A stretch of 58,732 nucleotides of DNA from a bacterium (GTDB taxonomy: Bacteria > Bacteroidota > Rhodothermia > Balneolales > M1805), in assembly GCA_006226965.1 (NCBI GenBank), contig SBGQ01000136.1, positions 1 through 58,732 on the forward strand, read 5' to 3'. Shown here one piece after another: positions 24,697 to 33,506 of this stretch (its first letter is position 1; each line of letters opens with the position of its first letter). Made by a program: the position numbers and the translations under genes. Below the pieces are notes generated by a model, which saw only the letters and a list, made by a program, of their open reading frames with translations, ran no database searches and was not told the DNA's origin.

Positions 24697-26172
24697 TCAT
24701 ATTCCAAGTTTTTTGAGCATTTTTTTATTGGTGAATATCAAAATCCCCATCAACAATGCCCACTGTACAACACAGCTTGCAACGGAATACGGATCAAACG
24801 GATTGTACCACGTATCGGGAGAAAACTCGACAGCGCTTCTAAACATCCACCAACCCAATAATACGATTGCTTCAATCGGTATGATGAACTGAATAAGCCA
24901 ATCCCACCATTTGCCTAATGTATCGGAAGTATGTTCAGAATAAATTTTTTCTGTTCGAAAACTTAAAACGTCGTGTTTTATAATAACAAATGCGATGAAT
25001 GCACCGGAAATCATCAATCCGAGTCCCCAAACAAAGTCTTGGTTAGCAAAGAACGTTAAATTACTCGCTGATGGAATTCCGGCTAAAAAACCAACAACCG
25101 TAACAGCGATTACTGCTTTTTTGCGATCAATACCAACGTCTTTACCCATCGTTGTTGCCAGTTCAACCATAGAAATCAAAGAACTGAATGCAGCAAAACT
25201 TAATCCTAGAAAAAAGAGAACTGCGAAAACTGAACCGCCGGGCATCTGTAAAAACAATTGTGGCATCCAAATAAACGTTAAACCTGTCGATGCCGGACCC
25301 GAATCTTTCATTACTGATAAGATTTCCGCTTGTGGGTAATGTGCTCCTAAAATGGAAAATACCGTTGAGAAGATGATAATAGCGGCAATCATAGAAACCA
25401 CATTATTCCCGATTCCGGTCTGAAAAGCAGAAGTTGTTATTGAATCTGATTTTTGCATATATATCGCATAGGTCAGTATTAAACCCCAGCCGGCTCCAGT
25501 ATCCCACGCATTCTGTGTTAATGCTTCGAGCCAAATTCCCGGATTTTTGAGTGTAGCCCAATCCGGTGTAAATAAATATCGTACACCCTCCCAACTATCC
25601 GGCAAAGTAAGAGCGCGACCTAATGAAACGAGTAAAATGAGTATCAAAACCGGAATCAACACTTTATTAACTTTTTCGATGGATTTGATTCCTCTCATAA
25701 CCACGAGTCCGCTTCCTAACATCGCAAGGAAATGAAACACTACAGGTAAACCTGAAGATTGGAATCCATCCCAAAGAGCTTTAGACTCGACTAAATTACT
25801 TGGCAATGGAAATAGTAAAGCCTGACCAAAGTAATACATACACCAACCTGTAACCACGCTGTAATAAAACATGATGGCAATGGCAACAAACCCGACAAAA
25901 GAACCCATCCAAGCAAATTTATTACCGATTTGAAGTGCAAAAGCTGATGCTAAACTTCTTCTGCTACTTTTTCCGATTGCGTATTCAGCGATAATAAGCG
26001 GAACAGACCACATAAAGAGAAAAATCACCCAAGCAAATAAAAAAGCGCCGGCACCGTCAGCCCCGGCATTTTGTGAAGCAATACGGGGAAATCTCCAAAT
26101 ATTCCCTGTACCGATTGCAATCCCTAATACACTTAAAATTAAGCCCCATCGGCTCGAAAACTGTTCTTTCAT
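24697..26172 (-). CDS. Sodium-dependent transporter, NSS/SNF family
   Basis: A 491-residue inner-membrane symporter of the neurotransmitter:sodium family (LeuT, MhsT relatives), importing an amino acid or related amine with Na+. About twelve transmembrane helices are visible. The first unwound helix with the substrate and sodium site reads GIAIGTGNIWRFPRIASQNAGADGAGAF, the family signature, and the helix-6 region AWDTGAGWGLILTYAIYMQ is also conserved. Substrate specificity cannot be read. It is transcribed alone or after the Crp/Fnr gene 66 bases upstream on the same strand. Confidence 0.96.
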   Translation of the reverse strand: MKEQFSSRWGLILSVLGIAIGTGNIWRFPRIASQNAGADGAGAFLFAWVIFLFMWSVPLIIAEYAIGKSSRRSLASAFALQIGNKFAWMGSFVGFVAIAIMFYYSVVTGWCMYYFGQALLFPLPSNLVESKALWDGFQSSGLPVVFHFLAMLGSGLVVMRGIKSIEKVNKVLIPVLILILLVSLGRALTLPDSWEGVRYLFTPDWATLKNPGIWLEALTQNAWDTGAGWGLILTYAIYMQKSDSITTSAFQTGIGNNVVSMIAAIIIFSTVFSILGAHYPQAEILSVMKDSGPASTGLTFIWMPQLFLQMPGGSVFAVLFFLGLSFAAFSSLISMVELATTMGKDVGIDRKKAVIAVTVVGFLAGIPSASNLTFFANQDFVWGLGLMISGAFIAFVIIKHDVLSFRTEKIYSEHTSDTLGKWWDWLIQFIIPIEAIVLLGWWMFRSAVEFSPDTWYNPFDPYSVASCVVQWALLMGILIFTNKKMLKKLGI

Positions 26173-26238
26173 GTATGTAAACCTACTCGTTAGACAGGCT
26201 GAATGTAGGCTTTTTTTGCGTTTTTCAGAATGGAATAC

Positions 26239-26934
26239 TTAACCCATTCGGCTGGTAAATTCCAATTTCTCGAACGCTTTTAGTCTGATGTCTTTATCAG
26301 ACAATTGAATCCATCCGTCTTTTTCGAATGATTTAAGCAGTTTTACGGTGCTTTCTGTACTCATTCCTGCGAATTCTGCAATGTCTTTTCTGCTGAGTAA
26401 TTGAAATACTGAATCACCTTTATTTGAAATCGAATGCAAATACAATAAAGCTTCTGCTAATCGCCCGTTCATTTGCTTTTTCAGAACTGATTGCAGTTTT
26501 TCAAACAAATCAGTTTGTTGTTCGCACTGCTTTTGAAATAAACGTAAACCGAAATCTCCGTTTTGTTTGATAAGGCCGCTCATAACTGATTTCTCAATCA
26601 AAAAAGCTTTGCAATCTGTTAAGGCTACCGTTGAATACGCATACTGGGTTTTCGTAAAAATGGCAGATAGCCCGATGAAATCACCTGGTTCTACGATTTT
26701 CGTATTAAAATTTTTGCTTTCGTCTAATTCAACGTGCTGCTTGGCTAATCCATCCACCAAAAACAAAACATATGACGCAAAAGCTCCTTGTTTCGTTAAA
26801 TTCTCTCCTTTTCTAAACCACAATTGCGTTTTACCTGATTGAATTGTTTGAATCTCAGCAGGACTTAATTGCTGAAAACAAGGTAAATCCAATTCACATA
26901 AATAGTCGTTATCTGCTTCTGTAAGTGTTTTCAT
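26239..26934 (-). CDS. Crp/Fnr family regulator with FNR-like cysteines
   Basis: A 231-residue regulator: cyclic-nucleotide-binding beta-roll (about 20-120), long dimer helix, and a winged HTH (about 165-220) whose recognition helix MSTESTVKLLKSF keeps the Glu of FNR and CRP at the base-contacting position. Cys13 and Cys19 (CELDLPC) have the C-X5-C spacing of FNR Cys23/Cys29, and Cys108 (TDCKAFLIE) lies where FNR has Cys122. Three of four Fe-S ligands are therefore plausibly placed; a fourth is not evident. The cAMP-contact motif of CRP is absent. It is divergent from the atypical thioredoxin operon, and the 195-base gap carries an FNR-like palindrome at 27014. Role as an oxygen or redox regulator of that operon is inferred. 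Confidence 0.94.
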   Translation of the reverse strand: MKTLTEADNDYLCELDLPCFQQLSPAEIQTIQSGKTQLWFRKGENLTKQGAFASYVLFLVDGLAKQHVELDESKNFNTKIVEPGDFIGLSAIFTKTQYAYSTVALTDCKAFLIEKSVMSGLIKQNGDFGLRLFQKQCEQQTDLFEKLQSVLKKQMNGRLAEALLYLHSISNKGDSVFQLLSRKDIAEFAGMSTESTVKLLKSFEKDGWIQLSDKDIRLKAFEKLEFTSRMG

Positions 26935-27013
26935 GGTTCAAAAAGATAAAGAAACGTGATTCATAAATCATTTAAGTATTCTCGTTTTATCAAAATCTAC
27001 ATCAAGAAAAAAA

Positions 27014-27027
27014 TTGAGCTATCTCAA
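27014..27027. promoter_or_regulatory. FNR-box-like palindrome TTGAG-N4-CTCAA
   Basis: TTGAGCTATCTCAA is a perfect dyad with the half-site length and 4-base spacer of the FNR box TTGAT-N4-ATCAA. It lies 80 bases before the Crp/Fnr gene and 103 before the thioredoxin-like gene, in their shared promoter region. The outer bases AT of the canonical half-site are GC-type here, which would match a variant recognition helix. Confidence 0.5.
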
Positions 27028-27129
27028 CTCCATCTCGGATTTATTCGGAGTCAAAACTCTTTTATTTAGTCCGGCATCATTTTAAGTTTACTCCAAGAAA
27101 ACAAACCCTCAACTTTAAAGACAAACGTC

Positions 27130-27486
27130 ATGTTATACACTAATTTAAACCATATTGAATCCGCAGCTCAGCACGCAAAAATTTTAGAACAAAACGAAAA
27201 TGTAATGGTTATCTGCGGACGCATGGGACCAATGTGTATTCCTGTTTACGGTATCGCTGAAGAATTAGAAGAAGAATATACTAACGTAAAATTCTTCGAC
27301 ATGGAATTCGACAATCCTGAAGCGTATGTAATTCGTAACCTTCCTGAAGTTCGTGGTTTTATGGGCATTCCATTCACCATTTATTACAAAAACGGCAAAG
27401 TAGTTAAAGCTACTTCAAGCATTCAATCGATGGGACAAGTACGTGCCATTTTAGACGAACAATTCGGACAACCTGTAGAAGCTTAA
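27130..27486 (+). CDS. Atypical thioredoxin with a C-X6-C site
   Basis: A 118-residue cytoplasmic thioredoxin-fold protein. The central strand VMVICGRMGPMCIPVY places Cys29 and Cys36 six residues apart (C-G-R-M-G-P-M-C) instead of the WCGPC of thioredoxin. The cis-proline loop GIPFTIYYKNGKVV is intact. The protein is the length of a simple thioredoxin. The gene for a thioredoxin-reductase-like flavoprotein starts 4 bases after its stop, so the two probably act as a pair and are coupled in translation. Similar C-GRMGP-MC proteins occur in Bacteroidota next to reductases (from memory). Whether the two cysteines form the redox disulfide is unknown. An FNR-like site upstream suggests redox control. 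Confidence 0.9.
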   Translation: MLYTNLNHIESAAQHAKILEQNENVMVICGRMGPMCIPVYGIAEELEEEYTNVKFFDMEFDNPEAYVIRNLPEVRGFMGIPFTIYYKNGKVVKATSSIQSMGQVRAILDEQFGQPVEA

Positions 27487-27490
27487 TTCC

Positions 27491-28447
27491 ATGAGCAACA
27501 ACCATTTTGATGCCATCATTTTGGGTGGCGGGCCTGCCGGATTATCGGCAGGCATTTATTTATCCCGCGCTCGGGTAAACACACTCATTCTCAACGAAGG
27601 TACTATTGGCGGACAAATGGTACTCACTCATGAAATTGCGAATTATCCCGGAGTTGAACACATCAGCGGATATGCTTTATCGAATATCATGAAAAATCAG
27701 GCAAAAGAATTTGGTTGTACCATTAAAGCAAATCTGCAAATTGATGAGTTAATGCTCGACAGTGATACAAAGACTGTACGATTAAAAGACGGACGTGAAT
27801 TTACAAGCGATGCTGTTATCCTTTCCCCCGGCGGACGCTCCAGAACATTAGGTGTTCCCGGTGAAGCACAACTCAAAGGCAAAGGCATCTCTTATTGTGC
27901 AACTTGTGACGGAGATTTCTTTACAGACAAAGAAATAATCGTTGTCGGCGGTGGAAATTCAGCACTAGAAGAAGCTGTTTCACTCACAAAATACGCGAGT
28001 AAAGTTACCATTGTGCATCAATTCGACCATTTCCAGGCATTTGAACATGCCGTAGAAGAAGCCAAAAATCATCCTAAAATTGATTTCATCATGGAATCGA
28101 CCATTAGTGAGTTTTACGGTGATGAAAAATTGCAAGCCGTTGATATTAAACATATTCCCAGCGGTAAAATCGAACGAAGACTTATCGACGGCGTTTTCAT
28201 TTTTATAGGATATGTCCCGAATACTGAAACGCTCGAAGGTAAAATTGCGCTAAACAAATGGGGAGAAATACTTGTTGATGCTGATATGAAAACGAATATC
28301 GAAGGTGTTTATGCAGCCGGTGACAGTATTGCAAAAAGGTATCGCCAAGTAACAACTGCCGTTTCCGACGGTACGATTGCTGCCTTAGCTTCTTCTCATT
28401 TTCTGAATGAAAAAAAGAAGCGACCCAAAGAAGAACTTATTGTGTGA
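27491..28447 (+). CDS. trxB: Thioredoxin reductase-like flavoprotein
   Basis: A 318-residue FAD/NAD(P)-dependent oxidoreductase of the low-molecular-weight thioredoxin reductase type. The FAD-binding GGGPAGLSAGIY is at residues 12-23, the redox-active C136-A-T-C139 in YCATCDGDF, the NAD(P) site VVGGGNSALEEA, and the second FAD element GVYAAGDSIAKRYRQVTTAVSDG at the end. All are intact. It should reduce the atypical thioredoxin encoded immediately upstream, using NAD(P)H. Whether it also reduces a standard thioredoxin is not shown. It is the last gene of the operon and ends at a strong terminator. Confidence 0.96.
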   Translation: MSNNHFDAIILGGGPAGLSAGIYLSRARVNTLILNEGTIGGQMVLTHEIANYPGVEHISGYALSNIMKNQAKEFGCTIKANLQIDELMLDSDTKTVRLKDGREFTSDAVILSPGGRSRTLGVPGEAQLKGKGISYCATCDGDFFTDKEIIVVGGGNSALEEAVSLTKYASKVTIVHQFDHFQAFEHAVEEAKNHPKIDFIMESTISEFYGDEKLQAVDIKHIPSGKIERRLIDGVFIFIGYVPNTETLEGKIALNKWGEILVDADMKTNIEGVYAAGDSIAKRYRQVTTAVSDGTIAALASSHFLNEKKKRPKEELIV

Positions 28448-28460
28448 TGGTTACGATTCC

Positions 28461-28494
28461 AAAGGATACTCAGCGAAATGAGTATCCTTTTTTT
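28461..28494 (+). terminator. Intrinsic terminator after trxB
   Basis: AAAGGATACTCA (28461-28472), loop GCGAAA, TGAGTATCCTTT (28479-28490), then TTTT. A 12-base perfect stem. Confidence 0.9.
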
Positions 28495-28654
28495 ATGTAA
28501 ACTCTTTCAAAGCTAGTTACTTAAGACAAGTAATAGTTAAGTATTTTATTCAAATAAATCCACATTCATTTTCATTAAATAATTATTAATTATAACTATT
28601 TGCTTTGCGAAAGTATTTTATTTATGATAAACTACACTTTTATCTTAAACTAGT

Positions 28655-30199
28655 ATGTCCTTAAGCAAAAGAATCGGTCTTATTATCTCCGTTGCGGTTG
28701 TATCTGTCACACTTATAGCCATCACCGTTACCTATACCCTATCAAAAGAAAATCGCCAAGAATCATTAAAGGTTGAAATGTCCACCATTTTAGATCAATC
28801 TTTAAAAGTTCTTAAACAAACAGAAGCCTTGCATCAAGAAGGGGCAATCAACTTAAAAAAACTGGCAGATGAGGCTAAATCTGCTAAGGTTAACACCATT
28901 GAAGAACTTCGGAAACTCCCTGTTTACAAAGCTATTCCGGTTGTTATGGCGTGGACATCAGCAACAGATGCAGCGCACAAATAAGGCTTTGAGTTTTACA
29001 CGCCTGCTAGCCCGGGCTTAGTTCCACGAAACAAAGAAAATGCGCCAAAAGAAGAACATTTAGCCGCGTTTAATGCTTTTAAAGACGGTTCTGATGAATA
29101 TTTTGCAACCATCCGAAACGGAAAAGCACTTATGCTTGCACGTTCATTAAAAGCATCAGATGGATGTTTGAGTTGCCACGGAAATCCGGAGAACAGCCCC
29201 AGCGGCGACGGACGCGATATCTTTGGTTACGAAATGGAGGGCATCAAAAAAAATGCCGTTCGCGGTGCTTTTGTTATCGTTGCACCATTTGAAGACGATG
29301 CAGTTCTAGAAGCCACCATCAACCGAACTCTAATTGCAGCCGGAATCACACTTATTGTGATTATTTTCTTGAGTTCATTTTATTTGAGGAGATTCGTTTT
29401 TAGTCCGATTGAAGAAGTTATTGACCAACTCCACTCCTCTGCATCTGTTAATAAAACAATCAGCGAAGAGATTACAAGTTCATCAAAGCAACTTACACAG
29501 CACGTGGGGGAAGTGAATAATTCCTTGCAACTTGCCAGCAGCTCCATTGAGTTGCTTAACAAAGAAATGGAATCACACCATCAGTTTATTTATTCCACAA
29601 AATCGGTTTTTCAGGATACACATGTAAATGCCGAGCGTGCCGGAAAAGAAGTGAATGAAATGTCTGATGTTATTCGGGATATGAGTACTTCAGGAAATGA
29701 ATTAAAAAATCTGCTTAAAACAATTTCTGAAATTGCTTTTCAAACAAATTTATTAGCATTAAACGCTGCCGTTGAAGCTGCAAGAGCCGGCAGTTTCGGA
29801 ACAGGCTTTGCCGTTGTAGCGGAAGAAGTACGGCATTTGGCTAACAGAGCTACAGAAGTTGCTAAACGCTCGGCAGATACCATTGAACAAACAATTGCGA
29901 AACAAGAACTAGGTTTGCAATTAGATGAAAAAATTCAGAGTTCTTTAGGTTCAATTTTGAAAGACGTAAACCAGCTTGAGATTACTTTACAAGAAATGTC
30001 CGGTTCCAGCAGTCTTCAAAAAAATGAAATTTCATCGATTAGTAAAGCCATGGAAGGCATTGATTTAGTAATGCAAAATAACCTTAATCGCTCACAACAT
30101 TCGTTTGAAATGGTGAACAATATGCACCACCAAATTGACACGTTAACAGGTGCTGTGGATGTGTTAGAAGAAAATATTTACGGGCAAAAAAAAGCCTGA
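28655..30199 (+). pseudogene. Haem-sensing methyl-accepting chemotaxis protein interrupted by an in-frame TAA
   Basis: Two open frames in the same phase, 28655-28984 and 28985-30199, form one receptor of 514 codons broken only by TAA at 28982-28984 after the residues TDAAHK. The frame then continues [21 protein letters not shown], the expected next stretch of a DUF3365 sensor. Domains in order: N-terminal transmembrane helix, DUF3365 with a c-type haem site CLSCH (DNA 29165-29179), a second transmembrane helix ([18 protein letters not shown]), and a full MCP signalling domain with the hairpin tip [21 protein letters not shown]. No frameshift is needed. TAA is a normal stop elsewhere here. It may be a recent nonsense mutation, an assembly error, or readthrough; the downstream half could start at the ATG at 29132 but would lack the first helix. 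Confidence 0.85.
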
Positions 30200-30212
30200 A
30201 TTAATCAGGCTT
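30186..30212 (-). terminator. Terminator hairpin carrying both stop codons
   Basis: AAGCCTGA (30192-30199), loop ATTAA, TCAGGCTT (30205-30212). The TGA stop of the chemotaxis receptor is the end of one arm and the TGA stop of the DUF3467 gene is the start of the other. On the minus strand it is followed by eight T, so it ends the DUF3467 transcript. The T-run lies within the last codons of the receptor gene. Confidence 0.8.
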
Positions 30213-30519
30213 CCGGAATAGGTCCGCGGAAATTCATCGGGAATTCTGGTCGGTCTTTAGCGTTAATTGGACCAAACTGATCTTCGAACTTTCGCACATT
30301 ATCTTGTAGAGCATTCATTAAACGTTTTGCGTGATCTGGTGTAAGTATCATTCGTTTTACGACACGAGCTTTCGGCACACCAGGCATCACCGCAATAAAA
30401 TCGAGCACAAACTCTGATGGCGAATGTGTAATCATTGCCAAGTTGGCGTATGTACCGTTGGCTTCTTGTTCGGTTAGTTCAATTTCGAGTTGTTGGGGTT
30501 GTTTTGGATCTTGATTCAT
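30205..30519 (-). CDS. DUF3467 protein
   Basis: A 104-residue cytoplasmic protein. The pattern EANGTYANLAMITHSPSEFVLDFIAVMPG, followed by RMILTPDHAKRLMNALQDNV, is that of the DUF3467 family, small proteins widespread in bacteria with no known function. It starts 21 bases after the stop of the cystathionine beta-synthase-like gene on the same strand, so it may be cotranscribed with it. The stop codon is embedded in its terminator. Confidence 0.9.
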   Translation of the reverse strand: MNQDPKQPQQLEIELTEQEANGTYANLAMITHSPSEFVLDFIAVMPGVPKARVVKRMILTPDHAKRLMNALQDNVRKFEDQFGPINAKDRPEFPMNFRGPIPEA

Positions 30520-30540
30520 CGATTTATCTGTTTATTGTTT

Positions 30541-31923
30541 TTAATTCTCGTTCGCTGAGATAGCGTTTATCAAATCGCTTTTGGTGAGGATTTGAAAATC
30601 TCCACCTCCTAATTTCACTAATACAGCCTGCGTTTGTTTGTTCAGCATTTTAGAAATTTGATCTAAGCGAACTTCACTGGTTACTTCAGGGAATGGTTCA
30701 TTCATCACCGAAGAAACCGTTTTGTTTTTTGCTGCCGGATCGCTGATTAATTGATTTAAAATCAAACCTTCATTAATGCTTCCGACCTGCTTTTCACCGT
30801 CAAAAACAGGTAATTGTGAAATATCGGTTTCATTCATTTTGTTGATGGCATCCTGTAAAGAATCGGTCGGTCTCAATTTGGCAAGACTAGAAGTTTTACC
30901 ACGTAAATCCAGAATTTCATTCGCCATGAGTGCCGTTGCATCGTCCATATACCCATTCTGACGCATCCACTCATCATTATAAATCTTTGACGTGTAACGC
31001 GTTCCGCTATCAGGTAAAATAATTACCATAACATCATTTTCAGTGAGATTATGTTCTCGAGCGTATTCGATTCCGCCCCAAACTGCGGCACCGCAAGAAC
31101 CGCCAACAAACAGGCCTTCTTTTCTTGCCAAAGCACGAGTTACTACAAAACACTCTTTATCAGGCACTTGAATAACAGCATCTAAAACGGAAAAATCCAT
31201 GTTTTTGGGGAGAATATCTTCACCGATTCCTTCAACCACATATGGTGCAATTTTGGATTTATCAAAAATCCCGGTTTCAAAATACGATTTGTAAATCGAA
31301 CCAACGGAGTCGATACCGATTACTTTAACATTTGGATTTTTTGACTTCAAGTAACGAGCTGTTCCCGAAATGGTACCGCCTGTTCCCATTCCTGCTACAA
31401 AATGAGTTACTTTGCCTTCGGTTTGCTCCCAGATTTCAGGCCCTGTTGTAAGTTCGTGAGCTTTTGCATTACTTGGATGATCGTATTGATTCGGGTAATA
31501 CGAATTCGGAATTTCTTTAGCCAATCGTTTAGCAACGGAGTAATAAGAACGCGGATCATCTGGCTCTACATTGGTGGGACAAATACGCACTTCTGCGCCT
31601 AAAGCACGGAGTAAATTCACCTTTTCCATACTTTGTTTATCTGTTGTTGTGAAAATACACTTGTAGCCTTTAACAACAGCAGCCAAAGCCAAACCCATCC
31701 CGGTATTGCCTGAAGTTCCTTCAATAATTGTTCCGCCCGGTTTAATTAAACCTTCTTTTTCGGCATCCTCAATCATTTGAATGGCGATTCTGTCCTTAAC
31801 GCTTTGTCCCGGATTAAAATACTCAACCTTTACAAGTACCGTTGCTTTAACATCTTTTGCAAGATGATTTAGTTTGATGAGGGGTGTATTCCCTACAGTC
31901 TCCAAAATTGAATTATGCCACAT
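30541..31923 (-). CDS. Cystathionine beta-synthase-like PLP enzyme with CBS domains
   Basis: A 460-residue protein of the cysteine synthase/cystathionine beta-synthase family, PLP-dependent fold type II, acting on serine or O-acetylserine with homocysteine or sulfide. The PLP lysine is Lys43 in NPGQSVKDR, the phosphate-binding loop GTSGNTG is at 69-75, and the substrate-side loop GTGGTISGTARYLK follows at about 177. The last 110 residues (about 340-460) form a CBS pair (DSLQDAINKMNETDISQLPVFD and VTSEVRLDQISKMLNK), which in the eukaryotic enzyme binds S-adenosylmethionine. The two-domain layout favours cystathionine beta-synthase over cysteine synthase. No haem-binding N-terminal extension is present. 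The start is 59 bases from the divergent SpoIID gene. Confidence 0.95.
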   Translation of the reverse strand: MWHNSILETVGNTPLIKLNHLAKDVKATVLVKVEYFNPGQSVKDRIAIQMIEDAEKEGLIKPGGTIIEGTSGNTGMGLALAAVVKGYKCIFTTTDKQSMEKVNLLRALGAEVRICPTNVEPDDPRSYYSVAKRLAKEIPNSYYPNQYDHPSNAKAHELTTGPEIWEQTEGKVTHFVAGMGTGGTISGTARYLKSKNPNVKVIGIDSVGSIYKSYFETGIFDKSKIAPYVVEGIGEDILPKNMDFSVLDAVIQVPDKECFVVTRALARKEGLFVGGSCGAAVWGGIEYAREHNLTENDVMVIILPDSGTRYTSKIYNDEWMRQNGYMDDATALMANEILDLRGKTSSLAKLRPTDSLQDAINKMNETDISQLPVFDGEKQVGSINEGLILNQLISDPAAKNKTVSSVMNEPFPEVTSEVRLDQISKMLNKQTQAVLVKLGGGDFQILTKSDLINAISANEN

Positions 31924-31982
31924 ATAAAATTTTATTTTTTAACATTTTCCCGCTCGAATATACACATTGTGGCAAACGAATT

Positions 31983-33212
31983 ATGAAAGTTCTTTACTTT
32001 TGCACTGTGAAAATCCTGATTGCATTCATTTTTTCCTTGGTTTTATTTTTTGATGGAGCCCTACACGCTCAACAAGTTTCTCTTTCCAGATTGAATGAAG
32101 TTCGTGTTTGGTTATTTAGTGATATTCAGGTTGATGAACTTCGTGCTTCACCAAAAAACAGCCCTTTCGAATTGGTATTAGATTCAAAAAAAACGATAGA
32201 AATTGAACCATCTGAATGGATTTCCATTCGCAAACAAGGTTCATTCTTTTCTATTTCACATGGTAACTCGAAGTGGAAAGTAAAAGAGTTTGAAATTAAG
32301 ACCGATGAAATTGGTTTGGTAAATCTCGTTTCAGTGAAGTCGAGTTATCGCTACTATCGAGGTGAACTAAGATTTAACTCAAAAACCGGAATTCGTCCGC
32401 TTAACGTCGTTTCCCTCGAAGATTATGTGGCGAGTGTTGTTGGCAGCGAAATGAATTTTGAAAATCCTGAGGCCTTAAAAGTACAAGCTGTTATTTCCAG
32501 AACCTATGCACTTTGGAATTTGGGCACAGCTGGAAAAAAAGACTGGTACGATTTAACCGACCATACGATGAACCAGGTTTATAATGGCGAATTAATTGAA
32601 AAACCATGGTACCGTGATGCGGCATTGGCTACTTCGGGTGAGATTGCAACGTTTACTAACAAAGTAATTTTGGCCGTGTTTTCCAGTACTTGCGGCGGAC
32701 ACACATCAGATAACGAAACGACTTGGAGCGGGAAAGCTCTTCCCTATTTACGCGGACTTTCAGACCATGATGCTTGTAAAAAATCCCCTCACTTTTCATG
32801 GAATTTCAGTCTTTCAAAAAAAGAATGGAATACTTGGTTTTCGAATCATTATCCGTCTTACAAAGGTGACATCGAAATAAAAAAACGTACCTCTGATGAT
32901 CGAGTTTCTGAATTGAGCACTACGTATTCGCAAGGTATCATCAAAGCAAATGATTTTCGTCTGAAACTGATAAAAAGCTTCGGTGCGCGTTCATTAAAAA
33001 GCACCGCATTTGAAATCATAAAATCACCCGATAGCATCTCTTTCGTCGGCAAAGGAATGGGACACGGAATCGGAGTTTGCCAATGGGGAACGTTGGGCTT
33101 AGCTGAATCAGGCTGGAATTACAAAGACATCCTGCGTTTTTATTATGGAGGCATCGAAATAAAAGATGTATATTTCGACCCGAAAAAAGAATATCTGGAA
33201 TTAGCGAATTAA
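31983..33212 (+). CDS. SpoIID/LytB domain protein
   Basis: A 410-residue exported protein with the SpoIID amidase-enhancer domain. The start at 31983 gives MKVLYFCTVKILIAF..., with a signal peptide ending LHAQ; the frame is open 33 codons further upstream but that would overlap the divergent gene. Family motifs are RGELRFNSKTG, VVSLEDYVASVVGSEM, SSTCGGHTSDNETTWSG and GKGMGHGIGVCQWGTLGLAESGW near the end. SpoIID of Bacillus is a lytic transglycosylase that trims peptidoglycan; in non-sporulating Gram-negatives such proteins are linked to cell-wall turnover. The next gene starts 1 base after its stop, so the two are one operon. Confidence 0.95.
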   Translation: MKVLYFCTVKILIAFIFSLVLFFDGALHAQQVSLSRLNEVRVWLFSDIQVDELRASPKNSPFELVLDSKKTIEIEPSEWISIRKQGSFFSISHGNSKWKVKEFEIKTDEIGLVNLVSVKSSYRYYRGELRFNSKTGIRPLNVVSLEDYVASVVGSEMNFENPEALKVQAVISRTYALWNLGTAGKKDWYDLTDHTMNQVYNGELIEKPWYRDAALATSGEIATFTNKVILAVFSSTCGGHTSDNETTWSGKALPYLRGLSDHDACKKSPHFSWNFSLSKKEWNTWFSNHYPSYKGDIEIKKRTSDDRVSELSTTYSQGIIKANDFRLKLIKSFGARSLKSTAFEIIKSPDSISFVGKGMGHGIGVCQWGTLGLAESGWNYKDILRFYYGGIEIKDVYFDPKKEYLELAN

Positions 33213-33213
33213 T

Positions 33214-33489
33214 ATGTTTTTACCACGTCAGGCACCAAAAGATTACGAATGCGGTTACAATTTGGAACTTATGATTGAGGCTTTACCTCAAATCCCTGAA
33301 TTGCATGATCGTATGAATTACGCTAAACGTATCGTGGGCTTAATCAAACAAAGCCATATTAATTGGGTTGATGATTACGGAAACAGTCCCGCTGCCTGGG
33401 AACATTTTTTTCATTTAGCAAGCTACGACCCACGTAAATACGGAATTCAAAATCCGTATGAAGTCGGCGGAATTGACGACGCCCGTTAG
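33214..33489 (+). CDS. Small conserved-looking protein, possibly DUF4290
   Basis: A 91-residue cytoplasmic protein that begins 1 base after the SpoIID stop. The stretches NLELMIEALPQIPELHDRMNYAKRIVGLIKQ and AAWEHFFHLASYD resemble, from memory, the DUF4290 family of Bacteroidota, which has the pattern M-I ... D-R ... A-x-x-I ... W-x-H. No function is known. It is co-oriented and probably cotranscribed with SpoIID. Its own coding character and tight spacing support a real gene. Confidence 0.78.
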   Translation: MFLPRQAPKDYECGYNLELMIEALPQIPELHDRMNYAKRIVGLIKQSHINWVDDYGNSPAAWEHFFHLASYDPRKYGIQNPYEVGGIDDAR

Positions 33490-33506
33490 TTAGTATTCAA
33501 CTTTAA

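Noticed and set aside
28655-28984. A separate 109-residue protein and a separate 355-residue receptor
   Set aside because: The two frames are in phase and the sequence between them is the normal continuation of a DUF3365 domain, so one broken gene explains them better.
31884-31982. Longer SpoIID protein starting at 31884
   Set aside because: It would overlap the divergent cystathionine beta-synthase-like gene and put the signal peptide 33 residues inside; the ATG at 31983 fits.
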